Below are positions 27,187 to 37,771 of a DNA stretch of 64,000 nucleotides, piece by piece. The notes beneath the pieces are model-generated. The model made no database searches. It saw nothing but the letters and a program-made list of their open reading frames with translations, and was not told the DNA's origin. How positions within the stretch are numbered: the stretch's first letter is position 1; each line of letters begins with the position of its first letter. The stretch comes from Spirodela intermedia (Eukaryota > Streptophyta > Magnoliopsida > Alismatales > Araceae). The stretch is from NCBI GenBank assembly GCA_902729315.2, contig LR746268.1:8935005-8999004 (forward strand), in the 5' to 3' direction. Position numbers and translations under genes: made by a program.

Positions 27187-28567
27187 TAATAATGATAATA
27201 ATGATAATAATAATAATAATAATGATAATAATAATAATAATAATAATCCGATTGTGGTTGGAACTCACCTAATGTCCTAGGGTATTCATCCGGTAGGACT
27301 TCATCCGATTATTATTATTATTTCCATCATCATCGTCATCAGACTGAAGTGCCTGTGTGGCTATTTTTTTGTATGCTTCAGATTCCATCTGCAGAATGGA
27401 AATATTATCAACAATCATTTTCTTAATAATTGTTCTGAAAATGTTTATTGGACTTTTGAATTTAGATCATCTTGCTTCCTCTTATCAATCCCTTCATCGG
27501 AGACAGAGGGGTACTATTCGCCGCTTTGATTTCATCACTTGCCTACGTAAGTCTGATCATACAGAACACTTGATGCTCCACGGACTAATTGCAGCAGAAA
27601 TTCTCTCTAACGCATCTCATGTTTTCAGGGCTTGCTCTATGGTCTTGCATGGGCCCGTTGGGTATGTTCTCTGCACCATTTCAGATATTTCCTTGGTTTA
27701 CTATTCAAATTTAGGGGCACCATTTGAAGAGCTGAGATCTCTTAGGGAACACACAGGCGAATTTGATTTTATTAGGCGTTTACTTAATTTCCTCTAATTT
27801 CTTTGGCCTTCAAGATGGACCCGATGGCTGGCATATGGGAGAAATTGTCAAAGCCTCTATTATCTCTGTACTAGTTTATTCTTTTCTCTAGAGCAACAGG
27901 TAGGAGGGTCCTCCTTAGGTTTTGAAAAAAGATTGCCTTTTTATGGAGAAAGAGAAAGGTGAAAGTTTAATTAGTGCCCAAGTGAAGTAGAAACCCTTAC
28001 AAAAACCCCTTTTTTTCTGGGCTTGATTCGTAATTTTCCCATTATTTTTATGTGCAACCCTAACATCAGAAGTCTCTTGCAGGTGCCTTACCTCAGTGCC
28101 TCGTTTGGAGTTGTGTATATCCTCATGAAACCAGCTGTAAGTAACCTTGAGACAAGGTTTAGCCCAGAAACCGTGTCTTAGAATGCTCCGCCATACAAGT
28201 TTTTGCTGTTTTTGGGGTCCTTCGGCAGCCTTAGTCGTATATTTTATTTGCACTATGCTTTACTCAGTATATTTGATCGATAAATGAGTCTGCCCGTTGA
28301 CTTTTTTCGCCGTTTGACTTTTGGGTTTGGTTTTTCTGTCCGGAACAGACATACGCAATCATCTCAAAGGCGACCGTCTCGGATAACCAGGTTCGTCCTC
28401 CGCTGCACTCTCATTCACCACCTCTTCTTCTTCTTCTTCTTCTTTTTCTTCTTCATCTGATGTTGTCAAGCTGGTGGCTCCCAGGGGAAGGCGCAAGGGT
28501 TCGTTGCCGGAGTTCAGTCTGTGGCAAGCTTTCTCTCTCCTCTGGTGATGAGCCCCCTCACCTGTGA

Positions 28568-28604
<37 letters not shown>

Positions 28605-28937
28605 CCACTTGATTGAGGTTCTGCTGTATCTCCATCCTATATCCTCTCCTAGTAACACAATTGTCGTCGTGTTTTCCCCTGTTTCAGCCCTGTTCATATC
28701 GGACGCCGCTCCGTTTGACTGCAAGGGCTTCAGCCTCATCTGCGCATCCGTCTCCATGGTACCCTACCTCTTTCTCTCTCTCTCTCTTCCTTTCTCTCTC
28801 TCTCTCTCGCTATAGCTCACTCCATGGTTTGTCATGGTGGGCGGGGGGTGCAGGTGATCGCCCTCTGCCATGCTTGTTATCTGACGCCGGAAGAGCCTGG
28901 GCCAGAGGGGTCCATCGAAGCTCCGCTTCTCTCCTGA
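22769..28937 (+). CDS. MFS transporter, HIAT1/tetracycline-resistance-like (14 exons)
   Basis: Exons: 22769-22966, 23214-23325, 23802-23914, 24364-24486, 24571-24743, 25673-25748, 26715-26801, 27466-27546, 27629-27661, 28083-28136, 28349-28390, 28485-28563, 28688-28758 and 28854-28937. All junctions are GT-AG and the phases close to 441 residues. The protein is hydrophobic throughout, as expected for about 12 membrane helices. The MFS signature between helices 2 and 3 reads LADEYGRKP (residues 82-90). The first helix region ([12 protein letters not shown]) and the order of conserved blocks match plant proteins annotated as hippocampus-abundant-transcript-like or tetracycline-transporter-like. 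The substrate is unknown. An alternative start is Met 6 or Met 8 (22784 or 22790). The C-terminus ends shortly after a PEEPGPEG acidic tail. The gene is convergent with the stress-associated-protein gene. Confidence 0.9.
27131..27247. repeat. (AAT)n microsatellite in intron 7 of the MFS gene
   Basis: About 39 trinucleotide units of ATA/AAT with several GAT interruptions, inside the intron between the exons ending at 26801 and starting at 27466. A second short run of the complementary sense (ATT) lies nearby at about 27310-27321, allowing local pairing. Confidence 0.95.
28568..28601. repeat. (TC)n run in intron 12 of the MFS gene
   Basis: The tract follows directly after the donor GTGAGT of the exon ending at 28563. 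A second pyrimidine run at 28770-28808 lies in the next intron. Confidence 0.9.
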
Positions 28938-29211
28938 TTGTGGACGTATAGCGGGGAGGACGCCGTTGACGCGTTTCTGCCTGAATTTTCGTCCGCATTG
29001 TAGTTTATCCTCCTATGTTATCCGATATAAGAAGGGACGGTTGTCATATGCCATCTGATGGCCATCCAACGGTCAACGCAGATCCGTTAGCAAGCGCACA
29101 CCGTTCTTGTTGAAACAGAAGAGGAGAAGAAAAGGAACCAGTTTTCTTTCGGGGGAAGAAGGGGGGGGGGGGGAATATGTGATGCAGAGCATGGCGGCGG
29201 CGGCGCGCTTC

Positions 29212-29766
29212 TTAGAGCCTGTCGAGCTTGTCGGCCTTGACGACGGGGTTGGCCCTGGCGATGACCTCCCTGGCGGAGGTCTTGAAGTCGTAGGTGCAGG
29301 CGTGCTGCTCTGGGTACCGGTGGGAGCTGCAGAAGGTCTCGCCGCACCGGCAACGGAACCCCGTCAGGCCTACCTTCTTCCTGCAGGACGTGCACCGCCC
29401 CCCCGGCTTCATCAATGGAGCGGCGGCGGCGGCGGCGGCGGGGGAGGATTGGGTCGCCGTGTGGGGGTCCTCCTCCTGGTTGACGGGCGGCGGCGGCAGC
29501 AGGGGGAAGGCGGGTGATGACAAGTTGGATCGGGGGTCGCGAGCCGCTTCCACGGGGTGGGAGGAGGAGGAAGCGGCAAGTGAAGGGACGAGGAGGGATT
29601 TCTCGACGGCCATCTTGGCGGAGGCTTCCTGCTCCTCCTTGAGGCAATGATCACGGAAACACTTGGAGCAGAGGCCGAGCGTCGCGGGGCTTCCGAAGAA
29701 TCCGCAGTTGTTCGCGCAGAGGCGAGGCGCCTCCGGTGCAGCCTGGCATCGGTGCTCTTCCGCCAT
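29212..29766 (-). CDS. A20/AN1 zinc-finger stress-associated protein
   Basis: An intron-free coding region of 184 codons, normal for plant SAPs. The A20 finger shows the spacing C17-x3-C21-x11-C33-x2-C36. The AN1 finger near the C-terminus (about residues 122-162) reads CTSC, then C-x-C, FCSSH and HAC, giving the expected ligand spacing. The linker between the fingers is rich in Pro, Ser and Ala with a run of seven Ala. The family modulates abiotic stress responses, probably through ubiquitin binding or E3 ligase activity of the A20 finger, in cytosol or nucleus. Upstream, an apparent 5' untranslated intron and an ABRE-like CCACGTGTC element fit stress-induced expression. The gene is convergent with the MFS transporter. 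Confidence 0.95.
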   Translation of the reverse strand: MAEEHRCQAAPEAPRLCANNCGFFGSPATLGLCSKCFRDHCLKEEQEASAKMAVEKSLLVPSLAASSSSHPVEAARDPRSNLSSPAFPLLPPPPVNQEEDPHTATQSSPAAAAAAAPLMKPGGRCTSCRKKVGLTGFRCRCGETFCSSHRYPEQHACTYDFKTSAREVIARANPVVKADKLDRL

Positions 29767-29808
29767 CTCTTCCCCCTCCCTCGGCGCCTCCCCACCAACG
29801 ACGAAGAT

Positions 29809-30226
29809 CTGCGCAGCGCAAGAAACGAAGCCTGTTCAGATCCCTTTCTTTCTCTTCCACGCCACGTCGCTGCAGGAAAATACAAAACCAGCGGAAAACC
29901 TAGGGGATCCCGATACCCCTTCCTTTCCCTCCCCCCCCCCCACCAAATCAAGGGCGAGCGCGCTATTATTATCGTCGTCGTCATCATTATAGAGCTTCAA
30001 AGTAAGCCGCCGACGGCAAGCAGGAACAGAACGCACCGTCGGGGAACCACCCCCATCACGGATCGAAAATTTCACGGCGAATTCCCCCTGGATCGGCCGT
30101 AGATGAGACCGGATCAGGAACAAAATCACCAATTCCCCCCTGGACGAAACCGAAGAGATCGAGATCGAGAGGACACGGAGAGGATCAGACTCGGCAGAGG
30201 AAGAAGAGATCGGGCGAGAGCCGTAC
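29809..30226 (-). other. Probable 5' UTR intron of the SAP gene
   Basis: On the minus strand a donor CTG/GTACGG at 30227/30226 and an acceptor with a T-rich lead ending GCGCAG at 29809 bound a 418-base segment just upstream of the SAP start codon. Plant SAP genes often carry such a leader intron. The boundaries are inferred from the consensus only. Confidence 0.45.
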
Positions 30227-30262
30227 CAGAGCTGGGCGTAGTCCTCCGCCGGATCCGAGGAG

Positions 30263-30311
30263 CTCCTCTCTCCTCTCCTCTCCTCTCCTCTCCTCTCCTC
30301 TCCTCTCCTCT
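30263..30311. repeat. (TCTCC)n pentanucleotide repeat
   Basis: About nine near-perfect units upstream of the SAP gene, in its likely 5' untranslated exon or core promoter. On the SAP sense strand the unit is GGAGA. Confidence 0.92.
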
Positions 30312-30630
30312 TTCACCAGCTCCTCGTCCGATCGTCTCCCCACCCGGTCAGGGGGACCGGGGGGAGGAGGAAGAAGAAGAGGAAGGCGACGGACGGGGGG
30401 GGACGGAGGAGAGTTGTGGTTGGGATTCAAAGCGCCGGCTGAGGACGAAGAAGAGGAAAAACTTTTCCAATCACATCCCCCCCCACCCCCCCTTTTCTTT
30501 TTTTTCATATACAAGCACATTTAATGACGTCACTATCCGATAATCGGCAATTATTTCGGCCAATGCGTGTACCCGAACTGAATCCGCCCGCTCATTGGTC
30601 ATCCCCCGGGGGGCGGGCTCGTCATCCCCG

Positions 30631-30639
30631 CCACGTGTC
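30631..30639. promoter_or_regulatory. ABRE/G-box element (CCACGTGTC)
   Basis: A perfect ACGTG-core G-box about 400 bases upstream of the predicted first exon of the SAP gene. bZIP factors of the ABA pathway bind this core. Further ACGT cores lie near 30712 and 30776. Confidence 0.45.
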
Positions 30640-31108
30640 GTCTGCCGCTTAGAGGCGGCATTACGGACAATAATCCCATCGGAATGAGGGATGACATCAC
30701 CTTCTGAACGGGACGTGCCCTCGGCGAACGTTCAGCGGTGCCAGAAGAGCTGCATAATCTCACAAGTGATGATGCCACGTCGATATATATAGATAGTAAT
30801 TATTCCAAAAATACCTTCCCTGAGCTCACAGTCTACACAAATCCAGCACTTTTACCGATTTAATAAAATAATGGCGACATAAAAAAATAGCTTTCCTAAG
30901 TTTATATTTTTCCACAAATAATTCACTAATTATGTTAATACCCACGATCCCATTCTTATGTGGGGGCACTCCCACATATTATGTTCCCACGGAGTTCCAA
31001 GTGCAAATTTAGCGAAACAGTAGGGTGATGAAAACATTATTTTTTTCCCAAGAATTTCATTTCATCACACGAGTTCAGAGGCCTAAAAAAACAAAAAAAC
31101 AAAAAAAA

Positions 31109-31234
31109 CGAGAGAGAGAGAGAGAGACGGAGACACAGAGAGAGAGAGAGAGAGAGACAGGCAGACAGAGACAGAGACAGAGACAGAGACAGAGACAGAG
31201 AGACAGAGAGACAGAGACAGAAACAGAGAGAACA
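31109..31234. repeat. GAGA/GACAGA compound microsatellite
   Basis: (GA)n passes into (GACAGA)n just beyond the 3' end of the methyltransferase gene (stop at 31280, minus strand), so it probably falls in that gene's 3' untranslated region or flank. Confidence 0.92.
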
Positions 31235-31279
31235 GGCTGTGACAGGGTGAAGATGTGGACTCACCAAGTCGGATCAGCA

Positions 31280-33854
31280 TCAGGGGGCTACACCGACGAT
31301 GTAGGCATTCCATGAATCCCTCTGTTGGAAGGACAAGGCCTCCTCATACTTGGCATCGAACAGGTCCTCAGAATCGGAGCCCAGTTGAGTGTTGGGCATC
31401 TCCCTCATCCAGAAATGCACGGAAGAGAAGCCGGCCTCCTTCAAGCAGTCCTTGACCTCTGCCAAGGACCATCTGCCAAATGGAACCAGCCCACGGTTCA
31501 GTTGTTCATGTGGGGAGATTCATGAGCAAGCAGATAGATATGGAAAGCAAATTGGGGCAGTGGGTAGGTGCAAATTTGATAGCTTTGTTTGATCGGTATG
31601 TGATTCCAGAGAACTCAGTCATGTTCTCAACGGCCATCACGGTGGTGTAAACTGATGATGAGACAAAGCAAGCATCTTACAGTCGCCAGTTGTACGAAAA
31701 TGCATGGCGTAGGGTCTTCTTCTTTCCTAGTTGAAAGTGAAGGCTGATCCTTGTTGTGCGATTGATAATATCAAACTCTTGCTGCTCCCATATATACTGC
31801 CAAATAACAGTTTGATAGACCGCAATTAGTAATAACAAAGAAATATGTACAGAAAAAATCTCCTGCTCATTCCCTTCTTCAATCTGTTTACAAGCTGCAT
31901 GCATCAGCTAATCAATATTCTCGAAGATGAGCACCCACGGCAAGTATTTCATTGAGGATCCACCTTGTTCTTGCGGGATCATCGAGATGTCAAGCAAATA
32001 GCTGTGTAAAGAAAATTTCCCAAACAAAAATTATCTGCCGGGGCACCCTCTTTTTGGTGTGAACAAACAAAAACTAATAATCTCACTTCATTCATGGCAA
32101 GAAAAATAGTGTTTAAAGAAAATATACTGCTCCTTGCAAGGGGAAGAAAGCCCTTACAGTAAAGCCAGGGAATCTCCTCTGAAGCTTGAGCCTGCACTCC
32201 GACGATGTGCCACCATACAGGTCCATTATGAATATACCGCCTTGCTTGGACAAGCCACCAAGAACATGCTTAAAATACATGACCAGATCAGCACGCCTAT
32301 GCAGGCAACAGCAGCTGTAATTGAATGCGCAGGCGATATCCCTGGCAGGCAGTGAAGAAATCTTCACCCCCGATATGTCTGCGATGGAATTGACATCACC
32401 TGTCTGGATCGCAGGATCTGATTCGGAAACCGAGTCAACTGCTCTCAACTGCCCTCCCTGGTTATCCAAAGTAACCTGACTTACAAGATCGCAGAGCCTC
32501 GGACGGACAAGATTGGCCTCGTTAGGATGGAGAACATTGCCATGAAAGAGAGAGATCCTGGAAAATCCATCTCCCCCAATCCTATTCAGATTGTTCTCCA
32601 GGCACCAGTCAAGTGCCTCAAGATCAAGGTCTAGCCCTATCGCTGTCCGTCTGGGGTCACTCCGTAGCCATTCTGTGCTGTAGAAAAAAATAAAATAAAC
32701 AGGCAATTTAGACCGCAAAAGACAGGAATTAACGACAGCTCATTTAAATGAAGGTTAAAGATTTCATCCCCAAATATCGATACATCATATCATCAATTTT
32801 TATAAGACATATGGGATAGAAATCTAGACCACATCGACAATGTGGATAAGATACCATATTCACTGTGTATCACAAGATTCGTGTGAATTAGGACATGAAT
32901 AAGCTCTTTAGCTGGGAGCCGAAACAACAAGCATGGCAAGGTGCACCCAGACAAGAAATTTTAATAGTTCCAGTTCTTCCATAATAGATACATTAATTCA
33001 GCACTCTGGGGCAACGCTTATCTGAGAGGTTAGTGCATCGCACTTGTAACACGATGATCGTCGGTTTCAAACTTCTTGAAAAGGCCAAAAATATTGCGGG
33101 CATTCTAATTTCTCCATTTTTTTCAAAGCCTTCAAAGCCTAACAATAAGATGATGAGAAAGAGGCCGAGAGATCGCCCGATTTAAACCAACATGATGAAA
33201 ATTTCAACAGAGTTTCGTAAAAACTCATCAATGGAACACATATTGTACCGCGTGAGCATTCTGCGCGAGAACCAGATGAAGAAAACATGAAGAACATGAA
33301 CACCACCCCATCACGTCGATCAATTTTCAGCAATAAGGATCAGAGCAGACCTGAGGAGAGCAGTTCCACAGAAATCCTCCTGCAGGTGGAGGGGCGTCCT
33401 CCCGCCGACGTACATCAAGAAGAACTTCTGCATATAGCTGACGTCACCTCTAGGAGACTGCAATCAACTCCCCGCCAATTTCCGCCCCGTTTCAGCCCCA
33501 CATCGGCAACGACCGCATTTAGGCGACGTTAATAGCAGAAAAATAAGCTCCACAAGCAGCAGCGCGGGATCTAGCCTACAAAACCTTCAAGAACAAGGAA
33601 GGAATCATCCCAACCTGAACAGATTTTTGATACAGATGGAACTTTGAAGGCGAGACGTCTCCGCCTCTCTCTTCTCCACACTCATCGCCCTCTTCATCCT
33701 CCGCCATCTCCCCTTCCTCCTGGTCCTCTCGATCTTCTGGTTCATACGCGGAGGAAGGCAAGACGCCGGCCTCATCATCCTCGGCGCCCTCCCCTCCTGC
33801 GAGGCGCCGACCGCCCTTCTGCTGCCGCCACTGGTTCTTCCCGCGCCTTCCCAT
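31280..33854 (-). CDS. SAM-dependent methyltransferase superfamily protein (5 exons)
   Basis: Minus-strand exons: 33854-33615, 33457-33351, 32677-32158, 31796-31681 and 31472-31280. Phases close to 391 residues. The first exon encodes a basic start (MGRRGKNQW) followed by a very acidic low-complexity stretch (about residues 35-67). The catalytic part starts in exon 2 with the conserved block LQEDFCGTALLSTEWLRSD. It continues in exon 3 with GLDLDLEALDWC, where the acidic end of GLDLD is the expected ribose-binding residue of a Rossmann-fold methyltransferase, and FNYSCCCLHRR. Plants carry a conserved family of this shape annotated only as SAM-dependent methyltransferases; I do not know the substrate. 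The gene is divergent from URH1, with about 620 bases between start codons. Intron 2 (32678-33350) contains a tRNA-like relic. Confidence 0.85.
33011..33084 (+). pseudogene. tRNA-Thr(TGT)-like relic or tRNA-derived SINE head
   Basis: The string gaggttagtgcatcgcac followed by ttgtaa resembles the D arm and anticodon arm of a tRNA-Thr with anticodon TGT. It is followed by a degraded T-arm-like segment (tcggtttcaaact). The A-box region is recognisable, the B box is damaged, and the acceptor stem does not pair convincingly. It lies on the strand opposite the host methyltransferase, inside its intron 2. It could be a tRNA pseudogene or the head of a SINE; a T-rich run follows at about 33115-33123. 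Confidence 0.45.
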
Positions 33855-34472
33855 CCCACACTCCTCTCAAAAACCCTGCTCCTCGAGCGGCTTCCACCCT
33901 CGAGAGGGAAGCCGAGCTCGGCTATCCGCAGAAGCCCTTTCTGCACAACAGCAGCCCAGTTTCCTCTCGGCCCATTCCTGGCGGAGTACGTTACCCCCGT
34001 TCTTCTCCGGGGCCAGCAGACCGTTAATAGAACATCTTTCAGAATTCTCCCGGATGGGGGCAAGACACGTCGGTTTGACGTGGCAACGGATGAGTGGATG
34101 CCACGTTTTTTTCCTGACCGTCAAAGATAACCTATGGACAACGAAGACAACGATGGCTGGCTGGCTGGCTGGCTGGCTTGTGGCCGTCGTTTTTCGTTGG
34201 TTCGATCCTCCGCCGCCTGCATGCTCGTCGGGAAGGGGATGCGGATGGCAGAAGGGGAGCTGTAGAAGCGAAGTCCCCACCCACCCACCTACCGAGTTAC
34301 CAACCGTCGGCAGTGGAGCCTCTCTCCACCCTCTCTCTGTCGCAGTCTTCCTCCTCTCAGCCCCCAGGAATCGTTCTCGCTCTTGCTCTCGCGCTAGTCT
34401 GGTTCTCCGATCAGAGGGATCGCTTTTGTATCTGTGGGTCATTTTTCGCCGCTGAAGCCGCATGCCGGGGCG
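33855..34472. promoter_or_regulatory. Shared divergent promoter region, methyltransferase / URH1
   Basis: Only about 620 bases separate the start codons of the minus-strand methyltransferase and the plus-strand URH1 gene. The stretch is GC-rich and contains a (GGCT)n run at about 34154-34175 and several CCACC repeats near 34278-34288. The 290-codon antisense frame crossing it shows no domain and I do not call it a gene. Confidence 0.5.
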
Positions 34473-34774
34473 ATGAAGGGGGTGAATGGAGCGGCAATAG
34501 GGCTCGACAAGGCGGCGACGGCCGCGACGGAGAAGGTCATCATCGACACTGATCCTGGAATCGGTACCCACCATGTCCAACACCCGCCCGCCGTCCACCC
34601 TACGCAGACGCGAATTGTTAATAACCCTTGATCGGCGCTCTCTTTGCTGAGTTGCTTCTTTCTCAGTTCTGTTCCACTTTTCTTTGCTCCCTCTTGGAAG
34701 AAATTTCCGAATCTTTTTCGACGGCTCCGAGATTCCCAATTTTACGATCCTCCAAGCCGCACGGTTGTTGATAA

Positions 34775-34808
<34 letters not shown>

Positions 34809-37576
34809 CGTCTCCGTCTCTGTCTATCTGTCTCTCGGTCTCCTCTCTCTCTATCTCTGACTCTGTCTCTGTCTCTCGGTCTCCACTCCTCCCTCTCCAT
34901 CTCTGTCCCTGTCTCTGTCTCTGTCTCTCGGTCTCCACTCCCTCTCTCTCTCCATCTCTGTCTTTGTCTCTCTGTCTCCCCCTCTCTCTCTCTGTCTCCT
35001 CTCTCCCTCTCTCTCACTCTCTCTCCTCCCCCCCCCGGCCTCGTCAAAATCCTGGACAACTGTTTTGATCGGTTGTTCCCCGTTCGGTTGCTCTGGTTGT
35101 TCCCGGGGTGGGTGTTTAGAATCGATGGACTTAGAGGATTGAAAGATGTGTTCTTCCAGCACCTGTGCCGATAGTGGTTACTGCATATCTCACCATAGCC
35201 AAATATCTGAACGTGGGTGATTCTGTGAGCAACCTCCCTACTCTTTTCTGAAGGGGATTTTTCCAGTATGTTCTTTATGAATTTTTATCTCCGAACTTTA
35301 TTATACTCTGCAGTCCAGTTACGATCAATACTATAATTTATAGATTTTAAAAAAGAAATGGTTCTTGGAAAATTTTATATTTTTCCAATTTTCTAGTTCA
35401 TGGGATAAGAGAGATGAATTTTCCAGTATGCATATTAATGCATATTAATTTTCTAGTTGATAAATTTATAATTTATGCTCTGATAAATTTTCTATAAATT
35501 TATAATTTATAGGATTCTTTCTCCCATTTTATCTATATATATATATTAATGTAATCTGAACTTACATATTCTGCATCGTTCGAAAGCAACTGGGAAGACT
35601 CCTTGCTTGAATGGTTTTTTTTGTGAGATTTATCAGATTGACTTCTAATGAGTTGGCATCTTATTCCATCAAAAATAATTATTCTTTAATTCTACTCTGA
35701 AGATGACAGCATGGCGATCTTGATGGCTTTCCAGTCACCAGAGCTGGAGATACTGGGTTTGACAACCATATTCGGCAATGTTCATACTGATGTCGCCACT
35801 CGAAATGCACTGCTTCTGGTTGGCCCCTCTCTCTCTCTCTCCCTCTCCTTATCAATTTTTTTCCCTTCTACATTTTTCCTCCTCCATTTATCATTAGTAT
35901 AGCTTTTTGAAACTATTTTCATGATTAATAACCACTTATTCTCGTAAGAGGACAGTGTGAGATGGCAGGGCATCCTGATACTCCGGTGGCAGAGGGCAGC
36001 TATGAGCCCCTAAAGGTGAAGTGTTCTTTCTGAGCTGATCGCTGTGGCTTTTGTTTCACTAGCAACTGATGACTTATGATGCGTTGACTAAACCAAACCC
36101 ACCACTTATAGAACGGCAAAGATCAGATTTTTTTTTTCAGACTCCTAGTCCTCTTTGTTTCTGTGTGAGGCCCATTTTATCCAAGTTTCTTTGGAATAAG
36201 GGTTGACTGATATTTGTCCAAATGGTCTTCAGCCATTGTCTTCATGATTTCTTTTTCTCATGGTATGAGGATGTTCCTCTCTCACAGGGAGGGAAGCCAC
36301 GCGTTGCTGATTTCGTCCACGGCTCCAATGGAATGGGAGATATACCTCTGAGCACACCCAAGGGACAGAAAGCTGAGAAGAGTGCACCCGAGTTCTTGGT
36401 CGACAAGGTTTCTGAGAACCCTGGCGCGGTGTCCATACTCGCACTCGGGCCTCTGACAAACTTAGCCTTGGTTAGCAACCGCCCACCGGTGTTCTTTCTG
36501 ATGTGAACCAAATGGCACTCTGTCGCTCCATTGCTGCTGCTTTACCCCACCCCTGATGCTCTTCTTCTTTCTCATGGGTAGGCAGTGAAGAGAGACTCGT
36601 ACTTCGCGAGCAAGGTGAAGAGAATAGTGATCCTCGGAGGAGCATTCTTCTCGGCTGGCAACGTCAACCCTGCTGCCGAAGCAAACGTAATCTCGTACCT
36701 TTGAATTCTGTGATGCTACAGCGAGATGATCCCTGCCATGGGCATCATGTGAATCCGACTATGTTTTTCAGATCTACAGCGACCCAGAGGCTGCCGACGT
36801 GGTTTTCACCTGCGGGGCAGAGATTGCTGTCGTCGGCATAAACATCACGACCCAACTCATCTTAACAGGTGCCCCGCTCGCTGCAATGCGTCATCTCATT
36901 CCTCGTGAGATGTTAGCTTGTTCTTCCGGGCGCCGGCTCATGGGCTCACTCTCTGGTTTCAGATGAGGACTTGGACGATCTTAGGCTTTCCAAAGGCAGA
37001 CATGCCAAGTTCATATCCGACATCTGCAAATTCTACAGAGATTGGCATGTGGCATCCGATGGGGTCCATGGTAGTTCCTCGCACGTATTATAAAAGCCCG
37101 TCATTTCCATCGCCTCACTCACATCTGCGCATGCATGCATGTTATATGTGCATATATTATCCATGTAGATATAGAGATATGTATGGATTGCTGACCCAGA
37201 TGTTGGGGTTGCAGGGATCTTTCTCCATGATCCTGTGAGTTTTGCCGCCCTGGTGCGCCCTGATCTGTTCACCTTCAAGAAAGGGGTGGTAAGGGTGGAG
37301 ACCCAAGGCATCTGCATGGGCCACACCCTTCTGGACCAAGGATTAAAGAGGTTGGTAAAAATCCTTTCTTTTTCTTCTTCCCGGCGAGGGTCTCCGGCTA
37401 CCCCTATAGCTGCCTGCCCCTCCCCCAGCCAAGAACTCCCAGAGATTGAAGCTCTTGACGTGGACAGGTGGAATTCGAGCAACCCTTGGACTGGGCACTC
37501 CCCAGTCTCGGTGGCGTGGACAGTCAACGTGCCTAAAGCCCTCTCATTCATCGGAGACTTGCTCATGAAGCCATGA
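34473..37576 (+). CDS. URH1: Uridine nucleosidase / nucleoside hydrolase (9 exons)
   Basis: Exons: 34473-34563, 35703-35818, 35956-36015, 36288-36470, 36582-36686, 36772-36868, 36963-37070, 37215-37350 and 37468-37576. All junctions are GT-AG and phases close to 334 residues. The calcium- and ribose-binding Asp cluster is intact (DTDPGIDDS, D25, D27, D31 and D32), as are the downstream family blocks ILALGPLTNLAL, VILGGAFF, NPAAEANIY and the active-site FLHDP. The order and wording of all blocks match plant URH1, the cytosolic enzyme that splits uridine (and less efficiently other ribonucleosides) into base and ribose during pyrimidine salvage and breakdown. The first intron is long (1.1 kb) and contains a 250-base CT/TCTG-rich tract. 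The gene is convergent with the PPR gene, 195 bases apart. Confidence 0.95.
34778..35032. repeat. CT/TCTG-rich compound repeat in intron 1 of URH1
   Basis: About 250 bases of pyrimidine-rich repeat, alternating (CT)n with CTCTGTCTC and CGGTCTCC units, inside the first intron. Confidence 0.92.
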
Positions 37577-37771
37577 CCGATACCGATCGCTTGATCCTCC
37601 CTCCCTCACAAAATTGCGTGAGTCTCGGGAAAAAAAAAAGAGTCGTTGGATTATGATTTCTATATGCCTGTTAATTACATCCTCATTCCCCTCTGATCAA
37701 GAGACCCACCCAAGATTCGAAATAAATAATCTTTCATCAGAAAATGGAACAAAAAATTATAATTGGTTCGT

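Noticed and set aside
33867-34739. 290-codon minus-strand frame between the methyltransferase and URH1
   Set aside because: It overlaps URH1 exon 1 and the shared promoter, has low-complexity composition and no recognisable motif.
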